Shown here piece by piece: positions 26,282 through 34,397 of a stretch of DNA of 64,000 nt. The position numbers and the translations under genes were made by a program. Positions within the stretch are counted from its first letter, which is position 1; each line of letters starts with the position of its first letter. The notes under the pieces are model-generated. The model ran no database searches. It saw nothing but the letters and a program-made list of their open reading frames with translations, and was not told where the DNA came from. The DNA comes from Pseudoclavibacter sp. AY1F1 (GTDB lineage Bacteria; Actinomycetota; Actinomycetes; Actinomycetales; Microbacteriaceae), in contig NZ_PSTQ01000003.1 of the NCBI RefSeq assembly GCF_002931075.1, positions 1 to 64,000 on the forward strand. Reading direction: 5' to 3'.

Positions 26282-26764
26282 ATGCGCGTAGAAAGCTCTT
26301 TCACCATCGAAGCCTGGGACTCAAACGGCCGTGCTGTCGGCATCGAGACCGCAGCCCCGCTCGGCGGGGCGTTCATCGTCCGTGCCATCTCGGGCGGCGA
26401 TATTGAGGGGCGAAGCGAAGTGCTCTTCGCGGGTGCCTTCAACGAGAAGCACGGTTCTGGCACGTACGTCGCAATCGACGCGTTCGAGGGCACGATCGCG
26501 GGCAAGACGGGCACACTCGCGTTCTGGCACGCGAATACGGTCGCTCGGGGCCGGCCAGCTGCTGGGGGCGGACTGCTGCACATCGTGCCCGACTCCGGCA
26601 CGGCAGAGCTGACTGGTGTGAGCGGCACCGGAGAGATCATCGCCCGAGGCGACGACCACACGCTTGTGCTCGAGATCGAGTTCGACGACGCCGATGAGGT
26701 CGAGATCGACGGCGAGGTGTTCGCGGGCGAGGTCGAGGCGGGTACGCCGAAGTCCGAGGGCTGA
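26282..26764 (+). CDS. DUF3224 family protein
   Basis: This 160-aa protein matches the DUF3224 pattern: N-terminal FTIEAWD, central SGTYVAIDAFEGTIAGKTGTLAFWHANT and HIVPDSGTAELTGVSGTGEI, followed by an acidic tail. It should be a small all-beta barrel (allene-oxide-cyclase-like fold). Its function is unknown. The ATG lies 6 nt after TATCCT, and an open extension upstream is not conserved. It is followed 17 nt later by the ATPase gene, so the two may be co-transcribed. Confidence 0.8.
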   Translation: MRVESSFTIEAWDSNGRAVGIETAAPLGGAFIVRAISGGDIEGRSEVLFAGAFNEKHGSGTYVAIDAFEGTIAGKTGTLAFWHANTVARGRPAAGGGLLHIVPDSGTAELTGVSGTGEIIARGDDHTLVLEIEFDDADEVEIDGEVFAGEVEAGTPKSEG

Positions 26765-26781
26765 TCGGAAACCGGTAGGCC

Positions 26782-27978
26782 GTGCCAGCAAAAGCGGGAG
26801 CCGCATCCGCACGCCCGAACCCGTTCACCCCGTCCTTCGGGGTCACGCCTCCGTTGCTGGTCGGGCGGTCGACCATGCTGGCTTCCTTCGAAGCGGCGAT
26901 CGACGGCACCCCCGGTGAGGTGGGGCGGGCGACACTGGTCACCGGGCTTCGCGGCGTCGGAAAGACGGTCATGCTCAACGCGCTCGAGGACATCGCCGTG
27001 TCGCGTGGCTGGCTGGTGATCTCGGAGACGGCCACGAAGGGACTCGCGGAGCGCATCACGACGGAAGCACTCCCAAAACTGCTCGCCGAGCACGACCCGA
27101 AGGCCAGCAAGCGCCGCATCACGGGTGTCACCCTGCCGATGAGCTCCGGCGGGTTCGTCTCAACGGTCGAGGACCGACACAGGCCAGTCGCGAACATGCG
27201 GTCGCAGTTGACGGCGCTCACGGGTCTGCTCGCGCCGAACGGCACGGGGGTGCTCATCACGGTGGATGAGATCCATCGGGGCGCGATCGACGACCTCCGC
27301 GAGATCACCACAGTCGTGCAGCACGCGTTTCGTGAGGGCCTCGACGTCGCGTTCGTGGGCGCCGGTCTCAAGCCGAACATCAACGAGCTGCGCAGCGACC
27401 GAATGCTGACGTTCCTTCGCCGCGCGCATGTACAGGAGCTCGGTCAGCTCAGTTTCGAGGCGTCGGTGAGGGCCCTTTCGGCGCCGATTACCGAAGGTGG
27501 GCGCACCATCGACGACGACGCCCTCGACTATGCGGTCCGTGGCACGCAGGGCTACCCGTTCCTTGTGCAGTTCATCGGCTCGAAGTCGTGGCAGGAAGCC
27601 GGCGACGCCGAGCGCATGCAGCTCGCGCACGCGCGCCGGGCTGTTCGACTCGCGAGACAGGCGATGGGCCAGTACATCTACGAGCCGACGATGGCGGCGC
27701 TGTCCGTCGGCGACCGCACCTACCTGGCCGCGATGGCAAGCGACGAGGGGCCCTCCCTCTCGAGCGACATCAGGCTACGGATGCGCGCCAAGGCGGGCTA
27801 TGTGGGTGTGTACCGGCAGCGGCTCATCAACGCCGGCATCATCGAGCCGGCGGGCTACGGCAGCGTGCAGTTCACGACCCCGTACCTGCGCGAGTACCTC
27901 AGGGAGCACGTCGTAAGCGAGGCCATCGCGCTGCCGCAGGGTCGCGCGTTCCCGCCGCCCCCTGCCGACGACGAGTAG
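26782..27978 (+). CDS. AAA/archaeal-type ATPase with C-terminal winged helix
   Basis: This 398-aa protein has a P-loop GLRGVGKT near residue 58 and Walker B VLITVDEIH near 160. The AAA core is followed by a sensor-2/helical lid (about 235-300) and a C-terminal segment with winged-helix character (YLAAMASDEGPSLSSDIRLRMR, GIIEPAGYGSVQFTTPYLREYL). It resembles the DNA-binding ORC1/Cdc6-like or STAND-type ATPases found singly in actinobacteria. No partner gene suggests a system. The GTG start has GGTAGG directly upstream, so the start is less certain than the rest. Confidence 0.78.
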   Translation: MPAKAGAASARPNPFTPSFGVTPPLLVGRSTMLASFEAAIDGTPGEVGRATLVTGLRGVGKTVMLNALEDIAVSRGWLVISETATKGLAERITTEALPKLLAEHDPKASKRRITGVTLPMSSGGFVSTVEDRHRPVANMRSQLTALTGLLAPNGTGVLITVDEIHRGAIDDLREITTVVQHAFREGLDVAFVGAGLKPNINELRSDRMLTFLRRAHVQELGQLSFEASVRALSAPITEGGRTIDDDALDYAVRGTQGYPFLVQFIGSKSWQEAGDAERMQLAHARRAVRLARQAMGQYIYEPTMAALSVGDRTYLAAMASDEGPSLSSDIRLRMRAKAGYVGVYRQRLINAGIIEPAGYGSVQFTTPYLREYLREHVVSEAIALPQGRAFPPPPADDE

Positions 27979-28052
27979 CGACGCCCCAGGGGCCCGCTCT
28001 GGGGGCCCGTCAGGCCTGCCGGAGACCGGGTCAGGGCGGCGGGTCGGGTGGA

Positions 28053-28099
28053 CAGCTCAGGCAGACGACTCAGGCAGACAACTCAGGCAGACACCTCAG
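28053..28099. repeat. 13-bp tandem repeat, 3.6 copies
   Basis: Units reading CAGCTCAGGCAGA, CGACTCAGGCAGA and CAACTCAGGCAGA follow one another from 28053 to 28091, with a partial fourth. They lie in the 137-bp gap between the convergent ATPase and acetyltransferase genes, which holds nothing else. Confidence 0.85.
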
Positions 28100-28115
28100 C
28101 GCTGCGGGGAACCGG

Positions 28116-28829
28116 TCACGGAACGCGCACGCCGGTGAACGGCGTTGCGCGGCGCAGCTCGAAGCCGAGCTTCTCGTAGGCCGCGATAGCGCCAGTGTTG
28201 GTTGCGGCGGCGTGCATGAGGGCCTTGTCGCCGCGCTCCTGGATGTGGAAGGCGACGTCGAGCACGAGGCGAGAGGCGAGGCCCTGGCGTCGGTAGTCGG
28301 CGTCGGTGGCGACGGCGCTGATCTCCGTCCACCCCGCGGGGTGGAGGCGCTCCCCCGCCATGGCGACGAGCTTGCCATCACGGCGGATGCCGATGTAGCG
28401 ACCCATCACGTAGGTGCGCGGCAGGAAAGGCCCTGGCTGGTTCCGCTCGACGAGCGCCAGCATGTCGGCGGCGTCGTCGGCACCGAGCTCGACGACCTCG
28501 TCGTCCGGCCTGGTCTGCAGTCGCGGCGTCTGGATCAGCTGCACGCCCTCGCCCCGCCAGGTCTGCGCCCACCCTGCAGGCACAACGGGGTCTGCGTGGG
28601 AGATCGCGAGTTCTGCTCCGGAACCGAGGAGCTCGGCGATCGCATCCCAGACGCCTGGCTCATCCCAGGAGCGCACGCCGAGAAACGGCGAAACGTCCGC
28701 CGGGTACCGCTTCACGAGGTCTCCGCCGATCGCGAGGTGCGCGTGCGCACCGGTCAGCGAATGCCACGCGGGGTTGTCGAGCACGGAGTTATCGAGCGCG
28801 GAGGTGGGGGCGGTGGTGGTGTCGGTCAT
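28116..28829 (-). CDS. GNAT-family N-acetyltransferase (FR47-like)
   Basis: This 237-aa protein has a non-conserved N-terminal half (residues 1-105) and a C-terminal GNAT domain. EISAVATDADYRRQGLASRLV is the acetyl-CoA loop with the RRQGLA signature, and NTGAIAAYEKLGFELRRATPF closes the fold, as in FR47-like acetyltransferases. The substrate is unknown. GAGGA 4 nt before ATG 28829 decides the start; the frame is open further upstream. Confidence 0.86.
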   Translation of the reverse strand: MTDTTTAPTSALDNSVLDNPAWHSLTGAHAHLAIGGDLVKRYPADVSPFLGVRSWDEPGVWDAIAELLGSGAELAISHADPVVPAGWAQTWRGEGVQLIQTPRLQTRPDDEVVELGADDAADMLALVERNQPGPFLPRTYVMGRYIGIRRDGKLVAMAGERLHPAGWTEISAVATDADYRRQGLASRLVLDVAFHIQERGDKALMHAAATNTGAIAAYEKLGFELRRATPFTGVRVP

Positions 28830-28963
28830 GTGGTCCTCGAGACAGTGGATGTGTCTCTGATTGTCACGCACACCGGCATCGACGGTGGGCGCCGTGACCG
28901 ACGGTTACGGTCAGTTGCCTCCAACAGCGGCCCCCGACATTGCGTCCCGGGCTCGCGGTATCC

Positions 28964-29428
28964 CTAGACGCCAAGCTGCGCGCGCAACTCCTGCACGTGG
29001 CCGTTGGGGTCGATGTCGTAGGCGACGTACGACAGAGCACCGTTCGCATCCACGATGAAGCTCGAGCGGATGACGCCGGTGCCGGCGATTCCCGCGACGG
29101 GCCGCTCCCCCCACGCACCCCACTCCATGGCGGTCGCCCCGGAGTCGCTGAGCAGCGAGTACGGCACCTGCTGCTCCTCACCGAACTTCAGGAGCTCTCG
29201 CGGCTGGTCCAGCGAGATGCCGAGCACCGTGACGGCGGCATCGCTCAGCGCTCCGAAATTGTCGCGGAAGTCGCACGCCTGCTGCGTGCACTTCGGGGTG
29301 CCGGCCTTCGGGTAGAAGTAGACGACAACCGGCGAGCCGGCGAGGTCGCTGAGTCGGATGATCTCGCCGTGCTGGTCGGTGAGCGCAAAATCTGGGGCGC
29401 TATCGCCGACGCTGAGAGTGGTGACCAA
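28964..29428 (-). CDS. bcp: thiol peroxidase, Bcp/PrxQ-type peroxiredoxin
   Basis: This 154-aa peroxiredoxin reduces hydrogen peroxide and organic peroxides using thioredoxin. The active site YFYPKAGTPKCTQQACDF holds the peroxidatic Cys near residue 47 and the resolving Cys five residues later, the alpha2-type PrxQ arrangement. The usual PGCT is PKCT here. The TTG start is supported by GAGGAG 5 nt upstream. The protein is cytoplasmic, with no signal peptide. Confidence 0.92.
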   Translation of the reverse strand: MVTTLSVGDSAPDFALTDQHGEIIRLSDLAGSPVVVYFYPKAGTPKCTQQACDFRDNFGALSDAAVTVLGISLDQPRELLKFGEEQQVPYSLLSDSGATAMEWGAWGERPVAGIAGTGVIRSSFIVDANGALSYVAYDIDPNGHVQELRAQLGV

Positions 29429-29577
29429 GATTGCTCCTCGCTCGGGAATCTGACCTGGCCGACTCTAGCGAGCGTGCATCCACGGTCCCCTGAGAACGGC
29501 CTGCGGGTCACGTCCCCGGCGGGTGAGCCGTGGCAGGCGGCCCGCAGGCCTTCAGTCGAGCTGCCTGTCGGGTGCGA

Positions 29578-30462
29578 CTAGACCTCGACGGTGATGCCGA
29601 AGGCCTCCGCGAGGCGAAGGATCTTGCGGGCACGGCCGAGACGGGGCAGGTCGCTGCCGTCGCGGACCACGCCGCCGGAGGCGTCGAAGTCGGCGAGGAA
29701 CTCGCGCGCCCAGAGGATGTCGCTCGTCTGGGGGCAGATGACCTCGTTGACGACGGCGGTCTGCTCGAGGCGGAGGCAGAGCTTGCCGGTCATGCCGTGC
29801 TCGAGGGTCCACTCGGACTCGTTGCGCAGCACGCGGAGGCTCTCGTCCGTGGTCGGCCCGTCGACGGGGCCCGGGAGGCCGGCCGCCTTCGAGGAGACCG
29901 TGAGGCGCGAGCGCGCGTAGGCCATGGCCTCTCGCGTTGCCCACATGCCGGTGTCGCGGCGGAAGTCACCGCTGCCGAAGGCGAGACGGAAGGCCCCGTC
30001 TGCGCGAGCGATGTTGGTCGCTTCCTCGAGGCCGAGAGCGGACTCGATGAGCGGCACCACTGGGATGCGCGCGCCGAGACGCTGGTACGTGTTGACGACC
30101 TGCTCGGCCTGCTCGGTCTTCGCGAGTACCACGCCGAGGAGGCCGGGGACACCGGCGAGCTTGTCGACGTCGTCGGCCCAGAAGTCGGAGAGGGTGTCGT
30201 TGATGCGCACCCAGGCGGAGTTGCCCGCCTGGAGCCAAGAGATGACGTCGGCTCGCGCGGCCGCCTTGTGCTTCGGGTCGACGGCGTCCTCGATGTCGAG
30301 AATCACGACGTCGGCGCGGGACTCCGCAGCGGCGTCGAACGCTTCCGGCCTGGACGCCGGAACGAGCAACCAGGACCTGGCGTCTGCCGGCGGCACAACG
30401 TGACCGGCTGTTGACTTGGGGTGGGGGCTCGCTGGAACGTTCAGAACTCTCGCCTCATTCAT
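29578..30462 (-). CDS. HpcH/HpaI aldolase-citrate lyase family protein (CitE-like)
   Basis: This 294-aa TIM-barrel protein resembles CitE/malyl-CoA lyase enzymes: SWLLVPASRPEAF, the Mg-binding VVILDIEDAVDP motif, VVPLIESALGLEEA and LAFGSGDFRRDTG are in family order. The residues that bind CoA ester and Mg (Glu in IESA, Asp in GSGDF) are present. Members cleave or condense 3-hydroxy-acyl-CoAs, and the substrate is unknown with no CitD/CitF nearby. Start ATG 30462 is inferred from homology. A TTG at 30516 is also open. Confidence 0.83.
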   Translation of the reverse strand: MNEARVLNVPASPHPKSTAGHVVPPADARSWLLVPASRPEAFDAAAESRADVVILDIEDAVDPKHKAAARADVISWLQAGNSAWVRINDTLSDFWADDVDKLAGVPGLLGVVLAKTEQAEQVVNTYQRLGARIPVVPLIESALGLEEATNIARADGAFRLAFGSGDFRRDTGMWATREAMAYARSRLTVSSKAAGLPGPVDGPTTDESLRVLRNESEWTLEHGMTGKLCLRLEQTAVVNEVICPQTSDILWAREFLADFDASGGVVRDGSDLPRLGRARKILRLAEAFGITVEV

Positions 30463-30586
30463 CGACGTGTTGCACGGGCCGGCTCGACCACGCACGGCCG
30501 CGTTTTCCGCAGCCAAGGTGTGAGCTTAGTACGACGAAACGCTGCGTCCTTTTGCGGACCTCTACAAGAACGACCGCGGAAGGTGA

Positions 30587-31318
30587 TCAGTAGGAGTACG
30601 GAATGAGGCCGAGGAAGAAGTAGAAGATCGCGGGGACAAGCATGACGACCCCGAGAACGGCGCCGACGGCAGCGGGCATGTTGCGCCATCCGCTGGCCCG
30701 CAGTGCAAGCACTCCGAAGACGACGGCGGCGGCCGCGGCCAGGATCTGAAGGATCGTCTGCACCGGATTCAGGACCCCGTAGACCTCGAAGCTCCCAGAC
30801 CGCGCGACGATGCTCATGATGAAGGAGAGCAGCGTCGCGAGGATCCATCCGCCGAGCGCGCTCGCCAGCGAGATCATGCCGAAGCGGTTGGTCGAGAAGG
30901 AGAGCTCCTCGCGGAGTGTCGGGAAGGTGAGGAGCTGTCGCGGCGCCGATGGGCGTGCCTGCGGGTAGGCGCCGGGCTGCTCGTAACCGTTGGCGGTCGG
31001 GGGCTGGTAGCCCGTGGGCTGCTGTGGTGGCTGAACCTGCTGTGGTGGCTGAACCTGCTGTGCTGGCCCCGAGTTGCCGTCGCTGGCCGCGTATCCCCCG
31101 GCGTACGGGTTCTGCGCGTATCCCTGCTCCTGTCCCTGACCTTGCCCGTATCCCTGACCTTGCCCGTATCCCTGGGATGCCGGGGCCGCTTGGCCGTACC
31201 CGTTGTAGGCCGCGGGTTGACCGGTGGGTGGAGTGCCGTAGCTGGACGCGCCCTGTTGGGGCGAGTTCTGCCGGGGTTCGTGGCCCTGCTGTCCGTTCCA
31301 CTGGTTGGGTGTTGTCAT
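30587..31318 (-). CDS. Gln/Gly/Pro-rich N-terminus with DUF4190-like membrane domain
   Basis: This 243-aa protein has a ~130-residue disordered head made of Gln/Gly/Tyr/Pro repeats (GYGQGQ and VQPPQQ units), then about three membrane helices (145-170, 180-210, 215-240) containing GVLALRASGWRNM, as in DUF4190/DUF4870-like proteins. The function is unknown, and such low-complexity heads are common in actinobacterial membrane proteins. The start is leaderless: TAGGGT on the minus strand (31325-31330) lies 6 nt before ATG 31318. It is divergent from the GlcNAc-kinase-like gene. Confidence 0.78.
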   Translation of the reverse strand: MTTPNQWNGQQGHEPRQNSPQQGASSYGTPPTGQPAAYNGYGQAAPASQGYGQGQGYGQGQGQEQGYAQNPYAGGYAASDGNSGPAQQVQPPQQVQPPQQPTGYQPPTANGYEQPGAYPQARPSAPRQLLTFPTLREELSFSTNRFGMISLASALGGWILATLLSFIMSIVARSGSFEVYGVLNPVQTILQILAAAAAVVFGVLALRASGWRNMPAAVGAVLGVVMLVPAIFYFFLGLIPYSY

Positions 31319-31324
31319 GCGATC

Positions 31325-31330
31325 ACCCTA
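31325..31330 (-). promoter_or_regulatory. -10 element TAGGGT (leaderless)
   Basis: It lies 6 nt before the ATG at 31318 on the minus strand. It faces the divergent TACGAT promoter at 31384 across 53 bp. Confidence 0.5.
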
Positions 31331-31383
31331 GAACTGATGCCGGGTTCCGGGCATGGGTACCTCTGCCCGATGCCGGACTGCAA

Positions 31384-31389
31384 TACGAT
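31384..31389 (+). promoter_or_regulatory. -10 element TACGAT (leaderless)
   Basis: TACGAT ends 7 nt before ATG 31397 of the BadF/BadG-type kinase gene. Confidence 0.55.
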
Positions 31390-31396
31390 TCGGTGC

Positions 31397-32326
31397 ATGA
31401 CGACGACGTTCCCCCCTGCGCCCGTTCTTGCCATCGACGCTGGTCAGAGCGGCATCCGCTCGCAGATCGATTCCGGTGAGGTGCGCTCTTTTGCTGCCAT
31501 CCGCACTGATCTGCCGTTGGCACCGCAGCTCGCGAGCGTCGTCGAGCAGTCGTTGAGGGGTTCTGGGCTGACGGGGGTCACGGTGTCTGGCGGGGTCTCC
31601 GGCGTGACGCACGCGCAGACGGTCGCGGATGAGCTGGCCCTGCTGGTCGAGCCGTTCGGCGTGGCGAGGGTGTTCGTCGCGCACGACTCGATCTCGGCGT
31701 TCCTCGGGGCGCTCGGTTCGGAGCTCGGCGCGGTTGTCGCCGCGGGCACGGGCGTCGTGACGCTCGCGGTCGGTGAGGAGCGGCTCGCTCAGGTTGACGG
31801 GTGGGGTTACCTCGTCGGCGACGCCGGTTCCGGCTATTGGATCGGCCGGGCGGCCCTGGATGCGGTGATGCGCGCCTTCGACGGTCGTGGCCCCGAGACG
31901 GCCCTCACGGAGGTTGTGCTCGCGCACCACCCTGATCTGCCGAGCATGTACGTTTCGCTGCAGACGAACGAGGGCAAGGTGCGGCACATCGCGTCGTTCG
32001 CGAGGTCGGTAGGTGACTTGGCGGAGACGGATGCGGTTGCGGCGGGGATCCTGGCATCTGCGGGGTTCCAACTCGCTGCCTCTGTCGCGGCGGGACTCGC
32101 CCGCGTCGGACTCCCCGGTGGGCGCTCCGAGGTGCAGGTGCGAGCGATCGGCAACGTGTTCTCGTCTCCGCACGTCGCAGCAGCTTTCCGGAGTTCGCTG
32201 CTCGAGCGGGTCCCCGAGGCGCGGGTGGCGGTCGGTGAGAGCCACCCGCTCGATGGGGCGGCGATGCTCCCCCACCTCGAGAAGGACCACGCTCTGATCG
32301 CCTCGATCGGGTTCGTGACGCTCTAG
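31397..32326 (+). CDS. BadF/BadG-family ATPase, N-acetylglucosamine kinase-like
   Basis: This 309-aa ASKHA-fold protein has phosphate-1 loop AIDAGQSGIRSQI, phosphate-2 VVAAGTGVVTLAV, then GWGYLVGDAGSGYWIGRAAL, the block shared with eukaryotic NAGK and bacterial GlcNAc kinases. A C-terminal adenosine motif region and the closing HPLDGAAML complete it. It probably phosphorylates an amino sugar in cell-wall recycling (inference). The ATG is 7 nt after TACGAT. Upstream open codons overlap the divergent gene and are not homologous. Confidence 0.86.
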   Translation: MTTTFPPAPVLAIDAGQSGIRSQIDSGEVRSFAAIRTDLPLAPQLASVVEQSLRGSGLTGVTVSGGVSGVTHAQTVADELALLVEPFGVARVFVAHDSISAFLGALGSELGAVVAAGTGVVTLAVGEERLAQVDGWGYLVGDAGSGYWIGRAALDAVMRAFDGRGPETALTEVVLAHHPDLPSMYVSLQTNEGKVRHIASFARSVGDLAETDAVAAGILASAGFQLAASVAAGLARVGLPGGRSEVQVRAIGNVFSSPHVAAAFRSSLLERVPEARVAVGESHPLDGAAMLPHLEKDHALIASIGFVTL

Positions 32327-32701
32327 ACGGCTTCCTAGAGGGATGATCTGCGGGCCATTCGGCGCCTGAGTATCCCGTGAGTGTCTTCGCCTGTCTGCTA
32401 TTCGGTCGCTATTGGGTCTTTATTCGGCTGGTATTCGGCTGGTATTCGGCTGGTGTTCGTTGGTTGGCGGGATGTTTGGCTGCTCTCAAGCTGCACACTC
32501 GAAAGTGCTCGACTCGGCGGTCGGCGGTTCGGCGGTTCTAAGCCTGCGGTTTCTAGTCCTGCGGCTTCAGATCCCGCGACTTCAGATCCCGCAGCTTCAG
32601 ATCCCGCGGCTTCAGATCCCGCGGCTTCAGGTTCTGCGGTATCAGGTCCCGCGGCTTCAGATCCCGCGGCTTCAGATCCCGCGGCTTCAGATCCCGCGGC
32701 T
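32327..32701. other. 375-bp convergent gap with tandem repeats and no supported gene
   Basis: Between the convergent kinase and HNH nuclease genes the DNA holds an 11-bp repeat (32421-32453) and most of a 15-bp minisatellite (32546-32725). Open frames here in several directions are simple consequences of a 15-bp unit with few stops. The residues they give are five-residue repeats and no family is seen. Confidence 0.7.
32421..32453. repeat. 11-bp tandem repeat, 3 perfect copies
   Basis: TATTCGGCTGG is repeated exactly three times in a row, then continues with a diverged TGTTCG. Confidence 0.9.
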
Positions 32702-32725
32702 TCAGGTTCTGCGGTTCCAGTCGGG
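32546..32725. repeat. 15-bp minisatellite, 12 units
   Basis: The consensus unit is GCGGCTTCAGATCCC. Twelve units run without interruption. The variant ending GGTTCT recurs exactly 75 bp apart (32621 and 32696), hinting at five-unit duplication. The right end overlaps the last codons and stop of the HNH gene. Each unit places TGA in that gene's frame. Confidence 0.92.
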
Positions 32726-34297
32726 TCGGGGCGCGTCGGTGCGTTGGGAGACGCGGCGCCGTGGGGTCCGGCGTCGGACGTGGTGGCCGACGGTCGCGAC
32801 GACTCTCCACCTGCCATCGGCGCCCAGGATGAGCGTGAGTCTGCCGCGGTGGACTTCGTGGTGGTGGAAGGAGCACAGCAGGATGCCGTCTTTCACGTCG
32901 GTTGGTCCGCCTTCGCTCCAGGGCACGGCGTGGTGTGTTTCGCACCAGCGTGCTGGCGCTCGGCATCCGGGTGCTCGGCAGTGTCGGTCTCTGACGAAGA
33001 TCGCCCGCCGCTGGCCTGTTGTGAAGAGCCGGCGGCGCCTGCCGAGGTCGAGGATCTCCCCATTCGAGCCCCGGACTGCAACGCGGATGAACCCGTCGCA
33101 CATGACTTTCGCGGCGAATGACGCCGGGACGGGTTCGCCGGTGTGCTCGAAGTGGGGCACATCCTCGGGACGCGCAGCGTTCCCTTCGATTCCAGCTTCG
33201 GTGGTCACGACGACGAGCGTGGGCGCTTCCCCGCCGATGCGGGGCGCGTCGGTCGATTCGGCGTAGGACGTCAGAATCGCGGCGAGCGCGTCCATGCGCC
33301 GCTGCGGCTGCGTGCGCAGATCCTCCAATGGAGCCTCGGCGTCACCGCGCTCGTGGTTGTCGTCGTCGCTGCGAGGGTCGTCGCCGTCGCCGTCGTTGGC
33401 GGCGACGCCGTCGGAGTCAAAGCCCGCGTCAGCGCCCGCGTCAGCGCCGGCATCGTCGCTGTCGAGGGGCGCGCCGTCCGTGCCGAGGGCCGCGGCGTGC
33501 GGCTCCCCGCAACTCGTCGCCGCGGGGAACTCCACCGCCCGGCGAGGCGAGAGGAGCGCGTCAATATCCAAGATCAGCTGCTCACCCTGCTCCGGCGTCG
33601 CGACGAACTTGCCCGTGATCGCCCCATCATCGCGCCGCGACCACCACAAACCCCGCTCCGCCGCGATCTTCTCCGACCGCGGCTCGTCACCATCCGGATC
33701 CAGGTACGACACCCACATCGCGGCCTGCACCTCCAGCACCTTCGGCACCGCCGGCTGCTCATCCTCCGGGTTCACCCCACACGCCGACGCCACCAGCTCC
33801 GCCTCGGCCAACGCGAGATCATCGACGTCGACGCGGTCACGCGTGTGCTCAAGACCCTTCGTGATCGCGGCCGCCTGCGCCACCGACATCACCCCCGACG
33901 AAACCGCCCGGGACACCGCTGCGAACTTCGCGGGGATCGGCTCCCCCGTCATCCCCATCCGCTCCCGCGTCACGGAAGCCACCTTGACGAGCGTGTTCGC
34001 CTCGAACAGCTTCACGCCGAGCACCTGCTCAACCATGCCGGCCAAATCCCGAAACCCCGCCTTGCGTGCGACCGTCTCCGACCGCGGCGACTCATCCTCC
34101 CGCCGGAGCATCTCGGCAGCCACTTCCACCAACGCCGCATCCAACACCCGCCGACGAGCCGCCAACTCGTGCAGCACGACCACGATCTCCGCGTCAGGAA
34201 CTCCGGAAAGTTGGGTTCGAGCCTCGAGGAGCGCATCAACCACAGCCGTCTCCATCGACGACGAACAACGCGCTTCCTGCCCCGGCTCCGATGCCAC
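32702..34297 (-). CDS. DUF222 / HNH endonuclease (13E12 repeat family)
   Basis: This 531-aa protein has an N-terminal DUF222 helical domain (about 10-200; ELAARRRVLDAALVEVAAEMLRRE and the AQAAAITKGL segment). An acidic, Asp/Gly-rich linker (about 275-325) follows, then a C-terminal HNH motif: HCRAPGCRAPARWCETHHAVPW then GGPTDVKDGILLCSFHHHEVH, with paired Cys and the catalytic His. These proteins occur in many copies in actinobacterial genomes and are thought to be nucleases of selfish or defence-related elements. The GTG start has GGGGGAGG 5 nt upstream. The C-terminus runs into a minisatellite. Confidence 0.88.
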   Translation of the reverse strand: MASEPGQEARCSSSMETAVVDALLEARTQLSGVPDAEIVVVLHELAARRRVLDAALVEVAAEMLRREDESPRSETVARKAGFRDLAGMVEQVLGVKLFEANTLVKVASVTRERMGMTGEPIPAKFAAVSRAVSSGVMSVAQAAAITKGLEHTRDRVDVDDLALAEAELVASACGVNPEDEQPAVPKVLEVQAAMWVSYLDPDGDEPRSEKIAAERGLWWSRRDDGAITGKFVATPEQGEQLILDIDALLSPRRAVEFPAATSCGEPHAAALGTDGAPLDSDDAGADAGADAGFDSDGVAANDGDGDDPRSDDDNHERGDAEAPLEDLRTQPQRRMDALAAILTSYAESTDAPRIGGEAPTLVVVTTEAGIEGNAARPEDVPHFEHTGEPVPASFAAKVMCDGFIRVAVRGSNGEILDLGRRRRLFTTGQRRAIFVRDRHCRAPGCRAPARWCETHHAVPWSEGGPTDVKDGILLCSFHHHEVHRGRLTLILGADGRWRVVATVGHHVRRRTPRRRVSQRTDAPRPDWNRRT

Positions 34298-34397
34298 GGT
34301 AACCTCCCCCAAGATCACCACCAGCATAACAGAGATTCCCGCGAGATCAGCTTACGACCTGGCATTTACCTGTAAAGATCGAATCTAGTTACGAACG

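Noticed and set aside
30463-30586. Small gene between the CitE-like gene and the Gln/Gly-rich membrane protein
   Set aside because: Short frames here lack homology, ribosome binding sites and codon bias. The region fits a terminator-plus-promoter stretch.
32546-32725. CRISPR-like array
   Set aside because: Units are contiguous 15-mers with no spacers, and no cas gene is in the window. This is a minisatellite.
32381-33121. Repeat-containing protein encoded by the plus strand through the 15-bp minisatellite
   Set aside because: A 15-bp unit gives five-residue repeats in any stop-free frame. The frame runs antisense into the HNH gene and has no start with a ribosome binding site or -10 element.
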